The notes below the pieces were generated by a model that saw only the letters and a program-made list of their open reading frames with translations, did not search any database and was not told the origin of the DNA. The translations under genes and the position numbers were made by a program. This document shows, piece by piece, positions 45,575 to 54,991 of a DNA stretch of 64,000 nucleotides. Source of the stretch: Cognatundibacterium crateris (GTDB lineage: Bacteria; Pseudomonadota; Gammaproteobacteria; Burkholderiales; Burkholderiaceae_D); contig NZ_JAABOS010000003.1 of NCBI RefSeq assembly GCF_010078235.1, positions 372,001 to 436,000 of the forward strand, read 5' to 3'. Position 1 is the first letter of the stretch; each line of letters begins with the position of its first letter.

Positions 45575-45768
45575 AGGACTTACGCAAAACCGCCCCAGCG
45601 GCGTTATGGCTCCTTGTCGTACAGCTCGTACTGCCTTCGTCGCCATGGTGTAGCCAAGGTTTCAGGCAACATGTTGCCTGCTGGCGACACGGACATCGCT
45701 TACCAGCGATGTTTCCTAAAGCACCAAAGGGCTGTTTCGCCTTGCCGGGACAATTTTGCGTAGGTCCT
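45575..45768. repeat. MITE-like inverted-repeat element, copy 2, with internal insertion
   Basis: A 194-bp element whose outer parts match copy 1 in inverted orientation: it begins AGGACTTACGCAAAACCG and ends ACAATTTTGCGTAGGTCCT. Relative to copy 1 it carries about 90 extra bases in the middle (around 45,647-45,740). It fills most of the otherwise empty 390-bp region between the cupredoxin-like gene and the next diguanylate cyclase. Confidence 0.7.
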
Positions 45769-45814
45769 AACAATTTTAGCCTAAGTTTTCCGCACGCACT
45801 GCAGGAATGTCAGC

Positions 45815-46879
45815 ATGAACTCTTTTATCAAGCATCTGGTGGAAATCACTGGTCACCGTGACCATGATCTGCTCAATATCTCCGTTGCCTCCTCCCTGCG
45901 TGAATTGCTGGCTGCAGAGCAGGCGACTGTGTTTGAGGTGGCGAGTATGGGTGGCCATACTGTGATGCGCCCTAAAATACGCATCACAGCCGAAGGCACG
46001 GACGTGCTGGAGCAAGTGACAGATGCGGACGATCTGCTTCCCGAGCAGATCAGCGACTTATGGCAGGGATTGGAGCAGAAGCAGGGCGTGATCCGGGTCA
46101 CGCAGGATGGGCAAGACTTGTTGTGGCTGCCGATCTGGATCAACGACAAACTGCACACCTGTCTGCAACTCCGCCATCCTCAACAGGCTGAAGAGCCGGT
46201 CATGGAAGTCGTCAATGGCATGCTGATTGTGTACCGGAATTTCCAGAATCTGCTGGATTACAGCGAGCGGGATTCGCTGACCGGACTGCTTAACCGCAAG
46301 ACTTTTGATGACAGTTTTTCCAAGGTCTTACGCACCAATTTAAGGGAAATGACGCCATTAGAAGTCACGCCTGAGTCGCAACAGTTGCTGGCTAAGCCGG
46401 AAACCGAAAGACGTGAACAGGATGCGGAAAAATTCAACTGGCTCGCAGTGCTCGATATTGATCACTTTAAGCGTGTGAATGATCAGTTTGGTCACTTATA
46501 TGGCGATGAGGTATTGATACTGATCGCCAACCTGTTGCGTAACTCTTTCCGTCCGAATGACCGCTTGTTCCGCTTTGGTGGTGAGGAATTTGTGATCTTG
46601 CTGCGCTCAGTCACGAAACAGGATGCTGACCAGATTTTTGACCGTTTCCGCGAGACCGTAGGTAATCATCACTTTCCACAGGTAGGTACCGTCACTGTCA
46701 GCATAGGCTATGCCAGGATCGACTTATTTGAACCTGCGGTCGCCATTGTAGGGCGTGCGGATCAGGCGCTGTACTATGCCAAAATGAATGGCCGTAACCG
46801 CAGTTGTTTTTACGACAGCCTGGTTGCGAGCGGTGACTTACATCAGGAACAGGCCAACGATATTGCCGAATTCTTTTGA
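45815..46879 (+). CDS. Soluble GGDEF diguanylate cyclase
   Basis: A 354-residue cytoplasmic protein. An N-terminal GAF-like region (about 1-145), a short linker, then GGDEF from about residue 155: DSLTGLLNRKTFD, VLDIDHFKRVNDQFGH, and the active site FGGEEFVIL with an I-site RPND five residues before. A 30-residue loop rich in Glu interrupts the early part of the domain. It should make c-di-GMP. Confidence 0.9.
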   Translation: MNSFIKHLVEITGHRDHDLLNISVASSLRELLAAEQATVFEVASMGGHTVMRPKIRITAEGTDVLEQVTDADDLLPEQISDLWQGLEQKQGVIRVTQDGQDLLWLPIWINDKLHTCLQLRHPQQAEEPVMEVVNGMLIVYRNFQNLLDYSERDSLTGLLNRKTFDDSFSKVLRTNLREMTPLEVTPESQQLLAKPETERREQDAEKFNWLAVLDIDHFKRVNDQFGHLYGDEVLILIANLLRNSFRPNDRLFRFGGEEFVILLRSVTKQDADQIFDRFRETVGNHHFPQVGTVTVSIGYARIDLFEPAVAIVGRADQALYYAKMNGRNRSCFYDSLVASGDLHQEQANDIAEFF

Positions 46880-46903
46880 ATCCGGCGTCTGCGCTGGTCT
46901 TTC

Positions 46904-47776
46904 TTATTCAGCCGGACGGCGCGCGGTGGTCAGCATCACCACACTGCCCAGGATAATCGCCATTGCCAGCATGGCTTTACCCGATAAATGTTCGCCACCG
47001 AATGCCACCCCCAGCGCCACTGCGATGACAGGATTGACATAGGCATAGCTGGCCGCCAGTCCGGCCGGGACTTTGGACAACAGATACATATACGCGGTAA
47101 ACGCGATCAGCGAACCGGCTACCACCAGATAAGCCCAGGCGCTGAAGGCTTGGACCGTCAGCGGCCCTGTCATTTTTTCACCACTGAGCAGGCTGACGAT
47201 AAACAGGAAAGCGCCACCGACCAGCATTTCACTGGCGAAGCCCATGCCACCCTTGGCCATCTTCAGTTTTTTCTGCGACAGGACAGAGCCCACATCCCAG
47301 CTCAGTATCGCGCCCAGTAACAGGAAAATTCCTGCTGGCTGGGCCGCGAAACCATGATCCGAGGCCAGCAACACCGCACCCAGAAAACCGCACACGATGC
47401 CCAGCCATTCACGCCGCCGCGGCCAGTCTCCGAACAGGCCAGATAAACCGGACAAAATCATGGGCGAGCATGCAATAAACACTGCAGTCAGGCCGGACGA
47501 CACATATTGCTGGGCACAGGCGGTCAGACCTGTGCCACCACCTAGCATCAGTATGCCGACGATGCCGCCATCGCGCCATTCACGCAGCGTGGGCTGCGGC
47601 GCTTTACGCCATAACTGCCACAGATACAGCAAACCACCCGCCACCAGAAAGCGCGTGCCTATCATCATGAATGGCGGAAAAGCAGTCAGCGCGACCTGAA
47701 TCGCAAAATAGGTAGAGCCCCAGACGATGTAGACCGTCAGCAGGGCAGTCAGGACAGATTTTGGTAAATGACGCAT
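46904..47776 (-). CDS. EamA/DMT family exporter
   Basis: A 290-residue membrane protein with ten predicted helices in two EamA repeats, starting TVYIVWGSTYFAIQVAL, with the characteristic Trp-Gly-Ser-Thr-Tyr motif. Members of the RhtA/YedA group export amino acids or other metabolites. It is divergent from an Lrp-family regulator 118 bp away, which likely controls it. Confidence 0.9.
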   Translation of the reverse strand: MRHLPKSVLTALLTVYIVWGSTYFAIQVALTAFPPFMMIGTRFLVAGGLLYLWQLWRKAPQPTLREWRDGGIVGILMLGGGTGLTACAQQYVSSGLTAVFIACSPMILSGLSGLFGDWPRRREWLGIVCGFLGAVLLASDHGFAAQPAGIFLLLGAILSWDVGSVLSQKKLKMAKGGMGFASEMLVGGAFLFIVSLLSGEKMTGPLTVQAFSAWAYLVVAGSLIAFTAYMYLLSKVPAGLAASYAYVNPVIAVALGVAFGGEHLSGKAMLAMAIILGSVVMLTTARRPAE

Positions 47777-47894
47777 ACAGGCTTTCTTGAATTATTCACG
47801 ATATTTTATGCTGGTCAGGTACGGTTTTAAATGGATGTTCTAAGGGAAATCAGCTACATTTCTTTTAAATTGACTGAAATATCCGGGTTTTCCC

Positions 47895-48341
47895 ATGAAA
47901 ATAGAATTAGATCTGATGGATGCCAGAATTCTCGAGATTCTGCAGGAAGATGCGCGTGTCACGCTGGCTGAAATCGGACGCCGCATTCATCTGAGCCAGC
48001 CTGCGGTGGCGGAACGCATACGCCGCATGGAAGCCGATCAGGTCATCACCGGCTACCATGCGCGCGTGAATCCTGAAGCTCTAGGTTATGGCATCACCGC
48101 CTTTGTGCGCATTGCGAGCCGTTCCAGTGATGTGTCGGTGCCGCAAATCGCGGCCCAGGTGCCGGAAGTGGTGGAGTGTCATGCCATTACCGGCGAGGAT
48201 TGTGTGATCGTCAAAGTGGTGGCACCGTCGGTCCGTGAGCTGGAGCGTGTGATCACCGCGCTGGCACGCGGCGGCGTGACCTCGACTTCGCTGATCCTGT
48301 CGTCGTCGATAGAACGGCGCGCCATTAAACCTGCGGAGTAG
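47895..48341 (+). CDS. Lrp/AsnC family transcriptional regulator
   Basis: A 148-residue regulator: N-terminal winged helix (ILEILQEDARVTLAEIGRRIHLSQPAVAERIRRMEA across two spans) and C-terminal RAM ligand domain (VPEVVECHAITGEDCVIVKV). It typically senses amino acids. It lies beside a DMT exporter gene in opposite orientation, a common sensor-exporter pair. Two bases separate it from the LysR gene, so both are probably co-transcribed. Confidence 0.92.
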   Translation: MKIELDLMDARILEILQEDARVTLAEIGRRIHLSQPAVAERIRRMEADQVITGYHARVNPEALGYGITAFVRIASRSSDVSVPQIAAQVPEVVECHAITGEDCVIVKVVAPSVRELERVITALARGGVTSTSLILSSSIERRAIKPAE

Positions 48342-48343
48342 TC

Positions 48344-49285
48344 ATGGAACTGCGCCAGTTACGCTATTTTGTCGCGATTGTGGATCATGGTTCGCTGTCC
48401 CGTGCGGCGCGCGTGCTGCATATCGTGCAGCCGGCGCTGACGCAGCAAATCCAGTCGCTGGAAGAAGAATTGGGTGCCATCCTGCTGCACCGCTCGGCAC
48501 AGGGTATGCAGGCGACCGATGCCGGTAAGCTGTTTTACGAACATGCTCAGGCTATCCTGAAACAGGTCAGTGACGCCAGAACTGCGGTGGCGCAATCAAC
48601 CGATAAGCCACGTGGTACGGTGGCACTCGGCATACCGCAAAGTGCGTCCGGCGCGCTGGCTTTTCCTTTGCTCAAAGCGGTACGTGAGACTTATCCCGAC
48701 ATCCATTTTCAACTGACCGAGGAATTGACCGGCAATCTGACTGAGCAGTTGCGTTCAGGACGGCTGAATCTGGCGATATTGTTCGATGACGGGCAGCTCA
48801 ACGGCTTTCACAGCCGCCCGCTGGTGCATGAAGAGATGATGTATATCACGCGCAGCGGCTCGCAATTTGCCTCGCGCCGCAAGAGTATCAAGCTGGCGCA
48901 GGTATTGCAGGTACCGCTGATTTTGCCCAGCCTGCAGCATGGTGTGCGTCCGCTGATAGAGCAGGTGGTGCGCGAACATGGGCAGCAGATCAGTCAGGTG
49001 ATCGACATCACTTCGATTGCGATTTTGAAGTCAGCGCTGATGGCTGATATGGGCGCGACCATCTTGCCGGTTTCACCGATGCTGGCGGAAATTCAGCGTG
49101 GCGAAATGCAGGCCTTAGCTATCAGTGATGCGCAACTGTCGCGCACGGTCAGCCTGTGTGCATCGAAAAATATCCCGCTCACCAATGCTGCCATGGCGGT
49201 TGAAAAACTGGTCATCGAAGTGAGTCGTGAACTGTGCCAGAGTGGAGTCTGGCTAGGCACCCGTTTGCCTGCGAATCCGCACTGA
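48344..49285 (+). CDS. LysR family transcriptional regulator
   Basis: A 313-residue LysR regulator. The winged HTH occupies residues 1-60 (LRQLRYFVAIVDHGSLSRAA, ALTQQIQSLEEELG), followed by the linker helix and a two-lobe effector-binding domain starting around GTVALGIPQSASG. It resembles the nitrogen-assimilation (Nac/Cbl-like) branch by its start, but the target is unknown. Confidence 0.92.
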   Translation: MELRQLRYFVAIVDHGSLSRAARVLHIVQPALTQQIQSLEEELGAILLHRSAQGMQATDAGKLFYEHAQAILKQVSDARTAVAQSTDKPRGTVALGIPQSASGALAFPLLKAVRETYPDIHFQLTEELTGNLTEQLRSGRLNLAILFDDGQLNGFHSRPLVHEEMMYITRSGSQFASRRKSIKLAQVLQVPLILPSLQHGVRPLIEQVVREHGQQISQVIDITSIAILKSALMADMGATILPVSPMLAEIQRGEMQALAISDAQLSRTVSLCASKNIPLTNAAMAVEKLVIEVSRELCQSGVWLGTRLPANPH

Positions 49286-49293
49286 GTCTGGTC

Positions 49294-49872
49294 CTAAGTT
49301 GGTGACAAGGCGTCTGTCATTGTTGCCTGCAGACGCCAGACACAGGCTGGTGGCAGATTGCGCCAGACCCGGCTCACGCGCTGCCATTGCAAGCCATCGA
49401 CACCGTGCAGCGCAAACGGTGGTGCCAGTCCATAACTGAACTGGATGACGGCGCCACCATTCTGTACAAAGCGGATATAGGTGCTGCTCAATAAGCGCGC
49501 CTGCGCTGCTGGTAAAGACTTAAACGGTAAGGATGAAACCAACAGGCTGCTGCCGGGATCTGGCGCGGCCTGCGGCAAAAAATGTTCTATGCGTTCGCGT
49601 CGTATATCCAGATGCGGGAATTTTTTTCTGAGTACCTGAACCAGCTCCGGCGCACACTCGACGACTTGCAGGCGTTCGCTGCCAAAGCGGGTCAGCAGAG
49701 CAAGCGTCAGCGCTCCGCTGCCAGCCCCGACTTCAATCACCCGCCCGTTTGCGCCACAGGCTGCGGCAGCCTGCGCCATGGACTGCGCCAGATGACGCGA
49801 AGATGGCCACAGCGCGCCGACTTCAGCTGGTGCCGCCAGCAAGGCGCGCAAAAAACTCAGTGTGGTATTCAT
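49294..49872 (-). CDS. SAM-dependent methyltransferase (phospholipid N-methyltransferase-like)
   Basis: A 192-residue enzyme. LSFLRALLAAPAEVGALWPSSR is the N-terminal motif of PmtA-like and rRNA-adenine dimethylase-like proteins, followed by the SAM loop RVIEVGAGSGALTLALL, VVECAPELV and SSLPFKSLP. It could methylate phosphatidylethanolamine; not proven. Its ATG overlaps the stop of the upstream PLP enzyme gene by four bases. Confidence 0.8.
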   Translation of the reverse strand: MNTTLSFLRALLAAPAEVGALWPSSRHLAQSMAQAAAACGANGRVIEVGAGSGALTLALLTRFGSERLQVVECAPELVQVLRKKFPHLDIRRERIEHFLPQAAPDPGSSLLVSSLPFKSLPAAQARLLSSTYIRFVQNGGAVIQFSYGLAPPFALHGVDGLQWQRVSRVWRNLPPACVWRLQATMTDALSPT

Positions 49873-51029
49873 TCCGAGGCGGTGAGTGTCGCCAGTGCCT
49901 GCGCCAGATCGGCCTGTAAATCGGCCGCATGTTCAATACCGACGGATATCCTGAGCAAGTCCGGTGTCACGCCTTTTTCCAGCCGTATCGCTTGCGGAAT
50001 CGCAGCATGCGTCATCGACCACGGATGATTAATCAGACTTTCCACGCCACCCAGGCTTTCGGCCAGTGTAAAAATCTTTAAGGCCTGTACAAAACGGCGC
50101 AAGCCCGCATCATCGGTATCGAGACGGATAGAAATCACGCCGCTCTGACCTTGCGGTAACAGTCGTTGCGCCAGCGCATATTGCGGATGGGATGGCAGGC
50201 CAGGGTAAATCACTGCGCGGATGCCAGCTTGCGTTTCCAGCCATTGCGCCAGGCTTAGTGCATTGCTGCTATGCCTTTGCATACGGATCGCCAGCGTGCG
50301 CAAACCGCGCAATGCCAGGAAGCTGTCAAATGGTGACAGCACAGCACCGACTGCATTTTGTAGCCAGCGCAATTTGTCTGCCAGTGCCTGCTCCTTCACG
50401 ATCAGTGCACCACCTATCACATCCGAGTGACCATTGAGATATTTGGTCAGCGAATGCAGCACGATATCCGCACCCCATTTCAAGGGTTGCAGCAAATACG
50501 GTGTGACAAAGGTGGCATCCACCAACGTCAGTGCGCCGGCCTCTTTGGCGATGGCAGAAATCGCGGCGATATCCGGAAATTTCAGCAGCGGATTGGTCGG
50601 TACTTCCAGCCATACCAGACGGGTAGCCGGGGTGATGGCAGCCTTCAGTCCCTCCAGATCATCGGGTGATACATAGCGCACCTTGAGACCGGCGCTGCGG
50701 CCTTTGACTTGTTCAAATAAACGCCAGGCGCCACCGTATAAATCGTCGACTGCGACGATCTCACTGCCCGCTTCCAGCAATTCCAATACGGTGCTCATCG
50801 CGCCCAGACCGGATGCGAATGCAAAACCTGCGCTGCCGCCTTCCAGTTCAGCCAGTGCTTTTTCCAGTGCCTGACGGCTGGGGTTACCACTGCGGCCATA
50901 TTCAAAACCGCTGTGTTCGCCCGGCGCTTGCTGGGCATAGGTCGAACTCAGATAAATCGGTGGCATCACCGCGCCGGTGGCATCGGGTTGATAGCCAGCG
51001 TGTACGCTTAAGGTATCGGGATGGGTCAT
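49869..51029 (-). CDS. Trans-sulfuration PLP enzyme (cystathionine gamma-lyase/synthase type)
   Basis: A 386-residue Cys/Met metabolism PLP enzyme. PLP-binding Lys in VLHSLTKYLNGHSDVIGG, with FEYGRSGNPSRQALE, FASGLGAMSTVLELL and VWLEVPTNPLLK typical of the family. It lies directly downstream of a cystathionine beta-synthase gene, which favours cystathionine gamma-lyase (cysteine formation from homocysteine) over gamma-synthase. Motifs alone do not separate the two. Confidence 0.88.
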   Translation of the reverse strand: MTHPDTLSVHAGYQPDATGAVMPPIYLSSTYAQQAPGEHSGFEYGRSGNPSRQALEKALAELEGGSAGFAFASGLGAMSTVLELLEAGSEIVAVDDLYGGAWRLFEQVKGRSAGLKVRYVSPDDLEGLKAAITPATRLVWLEVPTNPLLKFPDIAAISAIAKEAGALTLVDATFVTPYLLQPLKWGADIVLHSLTKYLNGHSDVIGGALIVKEQALADKLRWLQNAVGAVLSPFDSFLALRGLRTLAIRMQRHSSNALSLAQWLETQAGIRAVIYPGLPSHPQYALAQRLLPQGQSGVISIRLDTDDAGLRRFVQALKIFTLAESLGGVESLINHPWSMTHAAIPQAIRLEKGVTPDLLRISVGIEHAADLQADLAQALATLTASE

Positions 51030-51055
51030 AGCTGTTGTCCTTATTTGTCAGACCA

Positions 51056-52420
51056 TTAGTGTTGCTGCCAGTAGTTGATGACGTCAGTTTGTGTGATCAG
51101 TCCGAGGAAGTTACCCTGTTCGATCACAGGTGCCACCTTGTTGTCGGCGAAAATACCGATAACGCGTTCCAGCGTGTCCTGTGGTGCCAGGGTGACCAGA
51201 TCGGTGCTCATTACGCTGCGTACCGGCAGTTTGAAATTCTCTTTGTTGTCTCTGACTGCGTTTAAGATGTCCCATTCATCAATCAGTCCGGCCAGCGCCG
51301 CTTCGCCTTCGATGACCGGTAACTGCGACACATCATGGCGACGCATTTTTTGATAGGCATCGGCCAGACTGTCTTCCTGTCTGGCGAATACAGTCGCGCC
51401 TTTGTGATGTGGACGCGTAATCAGATCGGATAAATTGTCGCGTGGTGGTTCACGCAGCAGGCCCTGATCGACCAGCCAGTTATCATTGAATTGCTTGGAT
51501 AAGTATTTGTTGCCGCTGTCGCAGATAAAGGTCAGCACCCGTTTCGGTGTGGTCTGGGCACGGCAATAGCGCAACGCCGCAGCCACCAGTGTGCCGCTGG
51601 AAGAACCCGCCAGGATGCCTTCTTTTTCCAGTAGTGCACGTGCGGTGAACAGGCTTTCCTGATCGCTGATGCGATAGGCTTTGTTGACCATATCAAAATT
51701 CGCAAGCGGCGGAATAAAATCCTCGCCTATGCCTTCCACACGCCAGCTGCCAGCCTGTCCAAAATGACCGGTCTCGACATAATCTGCCAGGATAGAACCC
51801 TGTGGATCCGCCAGTACAAACTCTAACTGTGGTGCGGTATCCGCAAAGTAGGCGCTGAGGCCGGACAAGGTACCGCTGGAGCCTACGCCCACAGCAATCG
51901 CGTCCAGTTGCTGATCCATTTGCTGCCAGATTTCTGGTCCTGTGCTGAGCGTATGCGCAAGTGGATTGGCAGGATTATTAAACTGATCGATGTAATACGC
52001 ACCCGGGGTTTCACTCGCGATGCGCAGTGCCAGATCCTGATAATACAGAGGATGACCCTTGTTCACATCGGAGCGCGTCAAAATCACTTCGGCACCCATG
52101 GCCTTGAGTTGCTGGATTTTTTCTGTGCTCATTTTATCCGGCACTACCAGCTTGATGCGGTAACCCTTACGCACTGCTACCAGCGCCAGACCCAGGCCGG
52201 TATTGCCAGCGGTTGCTTCGATGATGGTGCCGCCGGCACGCAACTGACCGCTGCGTTCAGCCGCTTCTATCATCGTCAATGCTATCCTGTCTTTGATCGA
52301 GCCACCCGGATTCTGGCTTTCCAGTTTGACGTACAGCTCACAGAGGCCGGTATCGATATTTTGTAAGCGCACTACAGGTGTATTACCGATTAAAGCTAAA
52401 ACGGGATCAGTTGACTTCAT
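51056..52420 (-). CDS. Cystathionine beta-synthase with CBS pair
   Basis: A 454-residue PLP enzyme. The N-terminal fold II domain starts DPVLALIGNTPVVRLQNID, with PLP Lys in NPGGSIKDRIALTM, the Asn-Pro/Gly-Thr signature EATAGNTGLGLALV and VGVGSSGTLSGLSAYF. Two CBS domains follow at about 335-450 (VSQLPVIEGEAALAGLIDEWD across a split, LVTLAPQDTLERVIGIF). It makes cystathionine from serine and homocysteine. The ATG at 52,420 starts MKSTDPV; the upstream ATG at 52,435 is less likely. Operon with the gamma-family enzyme. Confidence 0.92.
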   Translation of the reverse strand: MKSTDPVLALIGNTPVVRLQNIDTGLCELYVKLESQNPGGSIKDRIALTMIEAAERSGQLRAGGTIIEATAGNTGLGLALVAVRKGYRIKLVVPDKMSTEKIQQLKAMGAEVILTRSDVNKGHPLYYQDLALRIASETPGAYYIDQFNNPANPLAHTLSTGPEIWQQMDQQLDAIAVGVGSSGTLSGLSAYFADTAPQLEFVLADPQGSILADYVETGHFGQAGSWRVEGIGEDFIPPLANFDMVNKAYRISDQESLFTARALLEKEGILAGSSSGTLVAAALRYCRAQTTPKRVLTFICDSGNKYLSKQFNDNWLVDQGLLREPPRDNLSDLITRPHHKGATVFARQEDSLADAYQKMRRHDVSQLPVIEGEAALAGLIDEWDILNAVRDNKENFKLPVRSVMSTDLVTLAPQDTLERVIGIFADNKVAPVIEQGNFLGLITQTDVINYWQQH

Positions 52421-52698
52421 TGCATACCACTTCAAAAGTTAAGCGCCTTGCAGCGCCAGGAAAGCGGCAAATCTTAGCAGTGACAAGTTGACTCTGATAA
52501 GGAATTAATTCTCACATCTAAGTTCAGAAAACGTATAAAACCAGCCACGTACTTTAAATGCGGGCTTGCAGTAGCTTACTGGGAAGGTCAGGGATAACAC
52601 CTGTGCTGCAGGCATGACAGTGAAGCTGCCGGATCTGCGCTAAGCCAGCAGGCATGGGCATTTCCGGCAGGGTGATTCATTTTCAGTGGCAGCGCAGA

Positions 52699-53748
52699 CT
52701 ATCGCTGTGCGGACTGTTGGCGGTGTAGTGCAGACAGCCCGATCAGGGCCGGATAGGCTTCGGTGATGACATAGACCGGGATCGCAGCGAGATAATCGCG
52801 GAAGCGCCCCTTGTCTTCAAAGCGTGCGCGGAAACCGGATTGCAGCAAATAGTCACCCAGCCGCGGCACAATACCACCACCGATATAAATGCCGGCACGC
52901 GCACCCAGCGTCACTGCCAGATTGGCAGCCATCGTGCCCAGCATCTCACAGAAGGTGGAGAGTACCTCGCTGCAAATGCCACATTCGCGTTGCAAGCCGC
53001 GTTGCAGAATGTCGGGGGCTTCCAGTGGTGCGACAGTCGCCTGCTGCAATTCAGCCAGCGCACGGTAAATCAGTACCAGACCAGGACCGGATAACAGGCG
53101 CTCGGCAGATACATGCGGAAATTCGCGCCAGGCAAACTCCAGTATCGCGACTTCTTTTGCATTGGCTGGCGTAAAGCTCGCATGGCCGCCTTCACTGTGC
53201 AGCGGCAGCCAGCGTTCGCCCGCAGGGATCAGGCCGGACACACCGAGTCCGGTACCTGCACCCAGCAGCCCGATTGCGCTGCCTGCCAAAGCCTGATGAC
53301 CACCAACCTGAAAATACTGATGTGCTTGCAGATGCGGCAGAGACAGCGCGAGTGCGGTGAAATCATTCACCACATCGAGCCGCTCCAAGCCGAACTGATG
53401 ACGGGTTGCGCTGATAGAAAATTCCCAGTGATGATTAGTCATGCGAACTTGGTCACCATGCACAGGATTGGCAATCGCGATCCCCGCATGACGCAGCTGA
53501 TGCGCTCCCGCTGCCAGACTGGCAGCATCTTGCAAATAGCTGTGCAGCGCGGCTTCCAGACTGGTATAGGCGGCACAAGGCTGTACCTTGACTGCCTGCA
53601 GTTCGCCATGCGCAGTTTCTATCGCAAAGCGTGCATTGGTGCCACCGATATCAGCCAGCAACAAGGGATAGGACGGAGTACCGGTTTCGGTATGAGTTTG
53701 GGTATGAGCTTGGGTATGAGCTTGAGTATGAGCGATCATTGCTGACAT
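52699..53748 (-). CDS. glk: Glucokinase with variable N-terminal repeat
   Basis: A 349-residue glucokinase of the bacterial Glk type: LLLADIGGTNARFAIE (phosphate-binding), the ExxGHASF motif in SEGGHASFTPA, and GLLGAGTGLGVSG. It converts glucose to glucose 6-phosphate. The N-terminus carries a low-complexity His-Thr-Gln-Ala repeat (about residues 7-22) encoded by a 12-bp tandem DNA repeat. ATG at 53,748 or 53,739 may be the start. It is the last gene of the sugar uptake operon. Confidence 0.92.
   Translation of the reverse strand: MSAMIAHTQAHTQAHTQTHTETGTPSYPLLLADIGGTNARFAIETAHGELQAVKVQPCAAYTSLEAALHSYLQDAASLAAGAHQLRHAGIAIANPVHGDQVRMTNHHWEFSISATRHQFGLERLDVVNDFTALALSLPHLQAHQYFQVGGHQALAGSAIGLLGAGTGLGVSGLIPAGERWLPLHSEGGHASFTPANAKEVAILEFAWREFPHVSAERLLSGPGLVLIYRALAELQQATVAPLEAPDILQRGLQRECGICSEVLSTFCEMLGTMAANLAVTLGARAGIYIGGGIVPRLGDYLLQSGFRARFEDKGRFRDYLAAIPVYVITEAYPALIGLSALHRQQSAQR
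53689..53733. repeat. 12-bp tandem repeat in the glucokinase 5' end
   Basis: Nearly identical units GGTATGAGCTTG at 53,689, 53,701 and 53,713, plus a partial fourth unit. In the gene frame they encode repeated His-Thr-Gln-Ala. Copy number may vary between strains by slippage without changing the frame, since the unit is a multiple of three. Confidence 0.8.
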
Positions 53749-53760
53749 CGGATACTCCGC

Positions 53761-54933
53761 TTATTTCAGACTTTGTTCCGAAACCGGATCGAAGAACACG
53801 GCCTTGGACAAATCAAAGGCCAGACGCATAGGCTGACCCGGCATGGCAGCCGCACGTGGATGGGTGCGGCAGGTCAGGCGGGTAGCATTAAAGCTGGAAA
53901 ACACCAGCGTATCTGGACCGGTTGGCTCGGTCAGATCGACGATGCAGTCGACTTCGGTAGGATGATGCGCATCACTGCAATTTGCACTACTTGTTGCACT
54001 ATTTGTTGCGCTATGTTCAGCCCGTCTGGCGCTGGCGGCATCGGTCACATGTTCGGGCCGGATGCCGAGTACGATTTCGCCATTGGCCGGGGACAAACGC
54101 TGGATTGCAGCTGCTTGCGCTGCCGGTATCGGTAACAGCGTGGAGCGACCCTGATGTTCAAGCACAAAATGCAGTTGCTGCTGTTCCTGCTGCACTTTGC
54201 CACGGATAAAATTCATCGAAGGTGAACCGATAAAGCCAGCCACAAACATATTCGCAGGGCGGTCATAAATATCCTGCGGACTACCAAACTGCTGCACTAC
54301 GCCATCGCGCATCACCGCAATTTTGTCACCCAGGGTCATGGCTTCCACCTGATCATGCGTGACATACACGGTGGTGGTTTTCAAACGCTGATGCATGAGT
54401 TTGATTTCAGCCCGCATTTCCACGCGCAATTTAGCATCCAGATTGGATAAGGGCTCGTCAAACAGGAACAGCGAGGGATTGCGCGCAATCGCACGTCCCA
54501 TCGCGACCCGCTGGCGCTGGCCGCCGGATAAATGCGCGGGTTTGCGATCCAACAAATGGGTGATCTGCAAAGTCTCAGCTACTCTGTCTACGATTTTCTT
54601 TTGTTCTGCGACGGCGACCCGGCGTATGCCTAAACCGAAAGAGATATTTTCACGCACTGTCATGGTCGGGTACAAGGCATAGGATTGAAACACCATCGCG
54701 ATATCACGCGACTTGGGCGGCACATCATTGACGCAGCGATCACCGATATAAATGCCGCCTTCGGACACGGTTTCCAAACCGGCGATCATATTCAGTAAAG
54801 TGGATTTGCCGCAGCCCGAACCACCGACCAGGATCAGGAACTGACCCTCTTCGATATCGAGATTAATCCCTTTTAAAATCTCCGCACCGTTCGGGTACAC
54901 CTTGCGTACATCGCGGATAGATAAGCTTGCCAT
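53761..54933 (-). CDS. ugpC: Sugar ABC transporter ATPase (MalK/UgpC family)
   Basis: A 390-residue ATPase: Walker A GGSGCGKSTLLNMI, signature LSGGQRQRVAMGRA, Walker B LFLFDEPLSNLD, the switch His in YVTHDQVEAMTLGDK, and a C-terminal TOBE regulatory domain. A low-complexity Ser/Asn/Ala-rich insert at about residues 310-325 interrupts the TOBE region. It energises the two adjacent permeases. The ATG at 54,933 is preceded by AAGGAG. Confidence 0.93.
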   Translation of the reverse strand: MASLSIRDVRKVYPNGAEILKGINLDIEEGQFLILVGGSGCGKSTLLNMIAGLETVSEGGIYIGDRCVNDVPPKSRDIAMVFQSYALYPTMTVRENISFGLGIRRVAVAEQKKIVDRVAETLQITHLLDRKPAHLSGGQRQRVAMGRAIARNPSLFLFDEPLSNLDAKLRVEMRAEIKLMHQRLKTTTVYVTHDQVEAMTLGDKIAVMRDGVVQQFGSPQDIYDRPANMFVAGFIGSPSMNFIRGKVQQEQQQLHFVLEHQGRSTLLPIPAAQAAAIQRLSPANGEIVLGIRPEHVTDAASARRAEHSATNSATSSANCSDAHHPTEVDCIVDLTEPTGPDTLVFSSFNATRLTCRTHPRAAAMPGQPMRLAFDLSKAVFFDPVSEQSLK

Positions 54934-54991
54934 AAATTGAGTCTCCTTCAGATCTTGCTTTGTTTATTCAGTTTGCATCACGGCAGCTTGC

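Noticed and set aside
50192..50676. Several plus-strand open frames inside the gamma-family PLP enzyme gene
   Set aside because: They are shadows of a well-supported gene on the minus strand with intact motifs.
53689..53733. Short repeats that could suggest a CRISPR array
   Set aside because: Units are contiguous 12-mers without spacers and lie inside a coding sequence.
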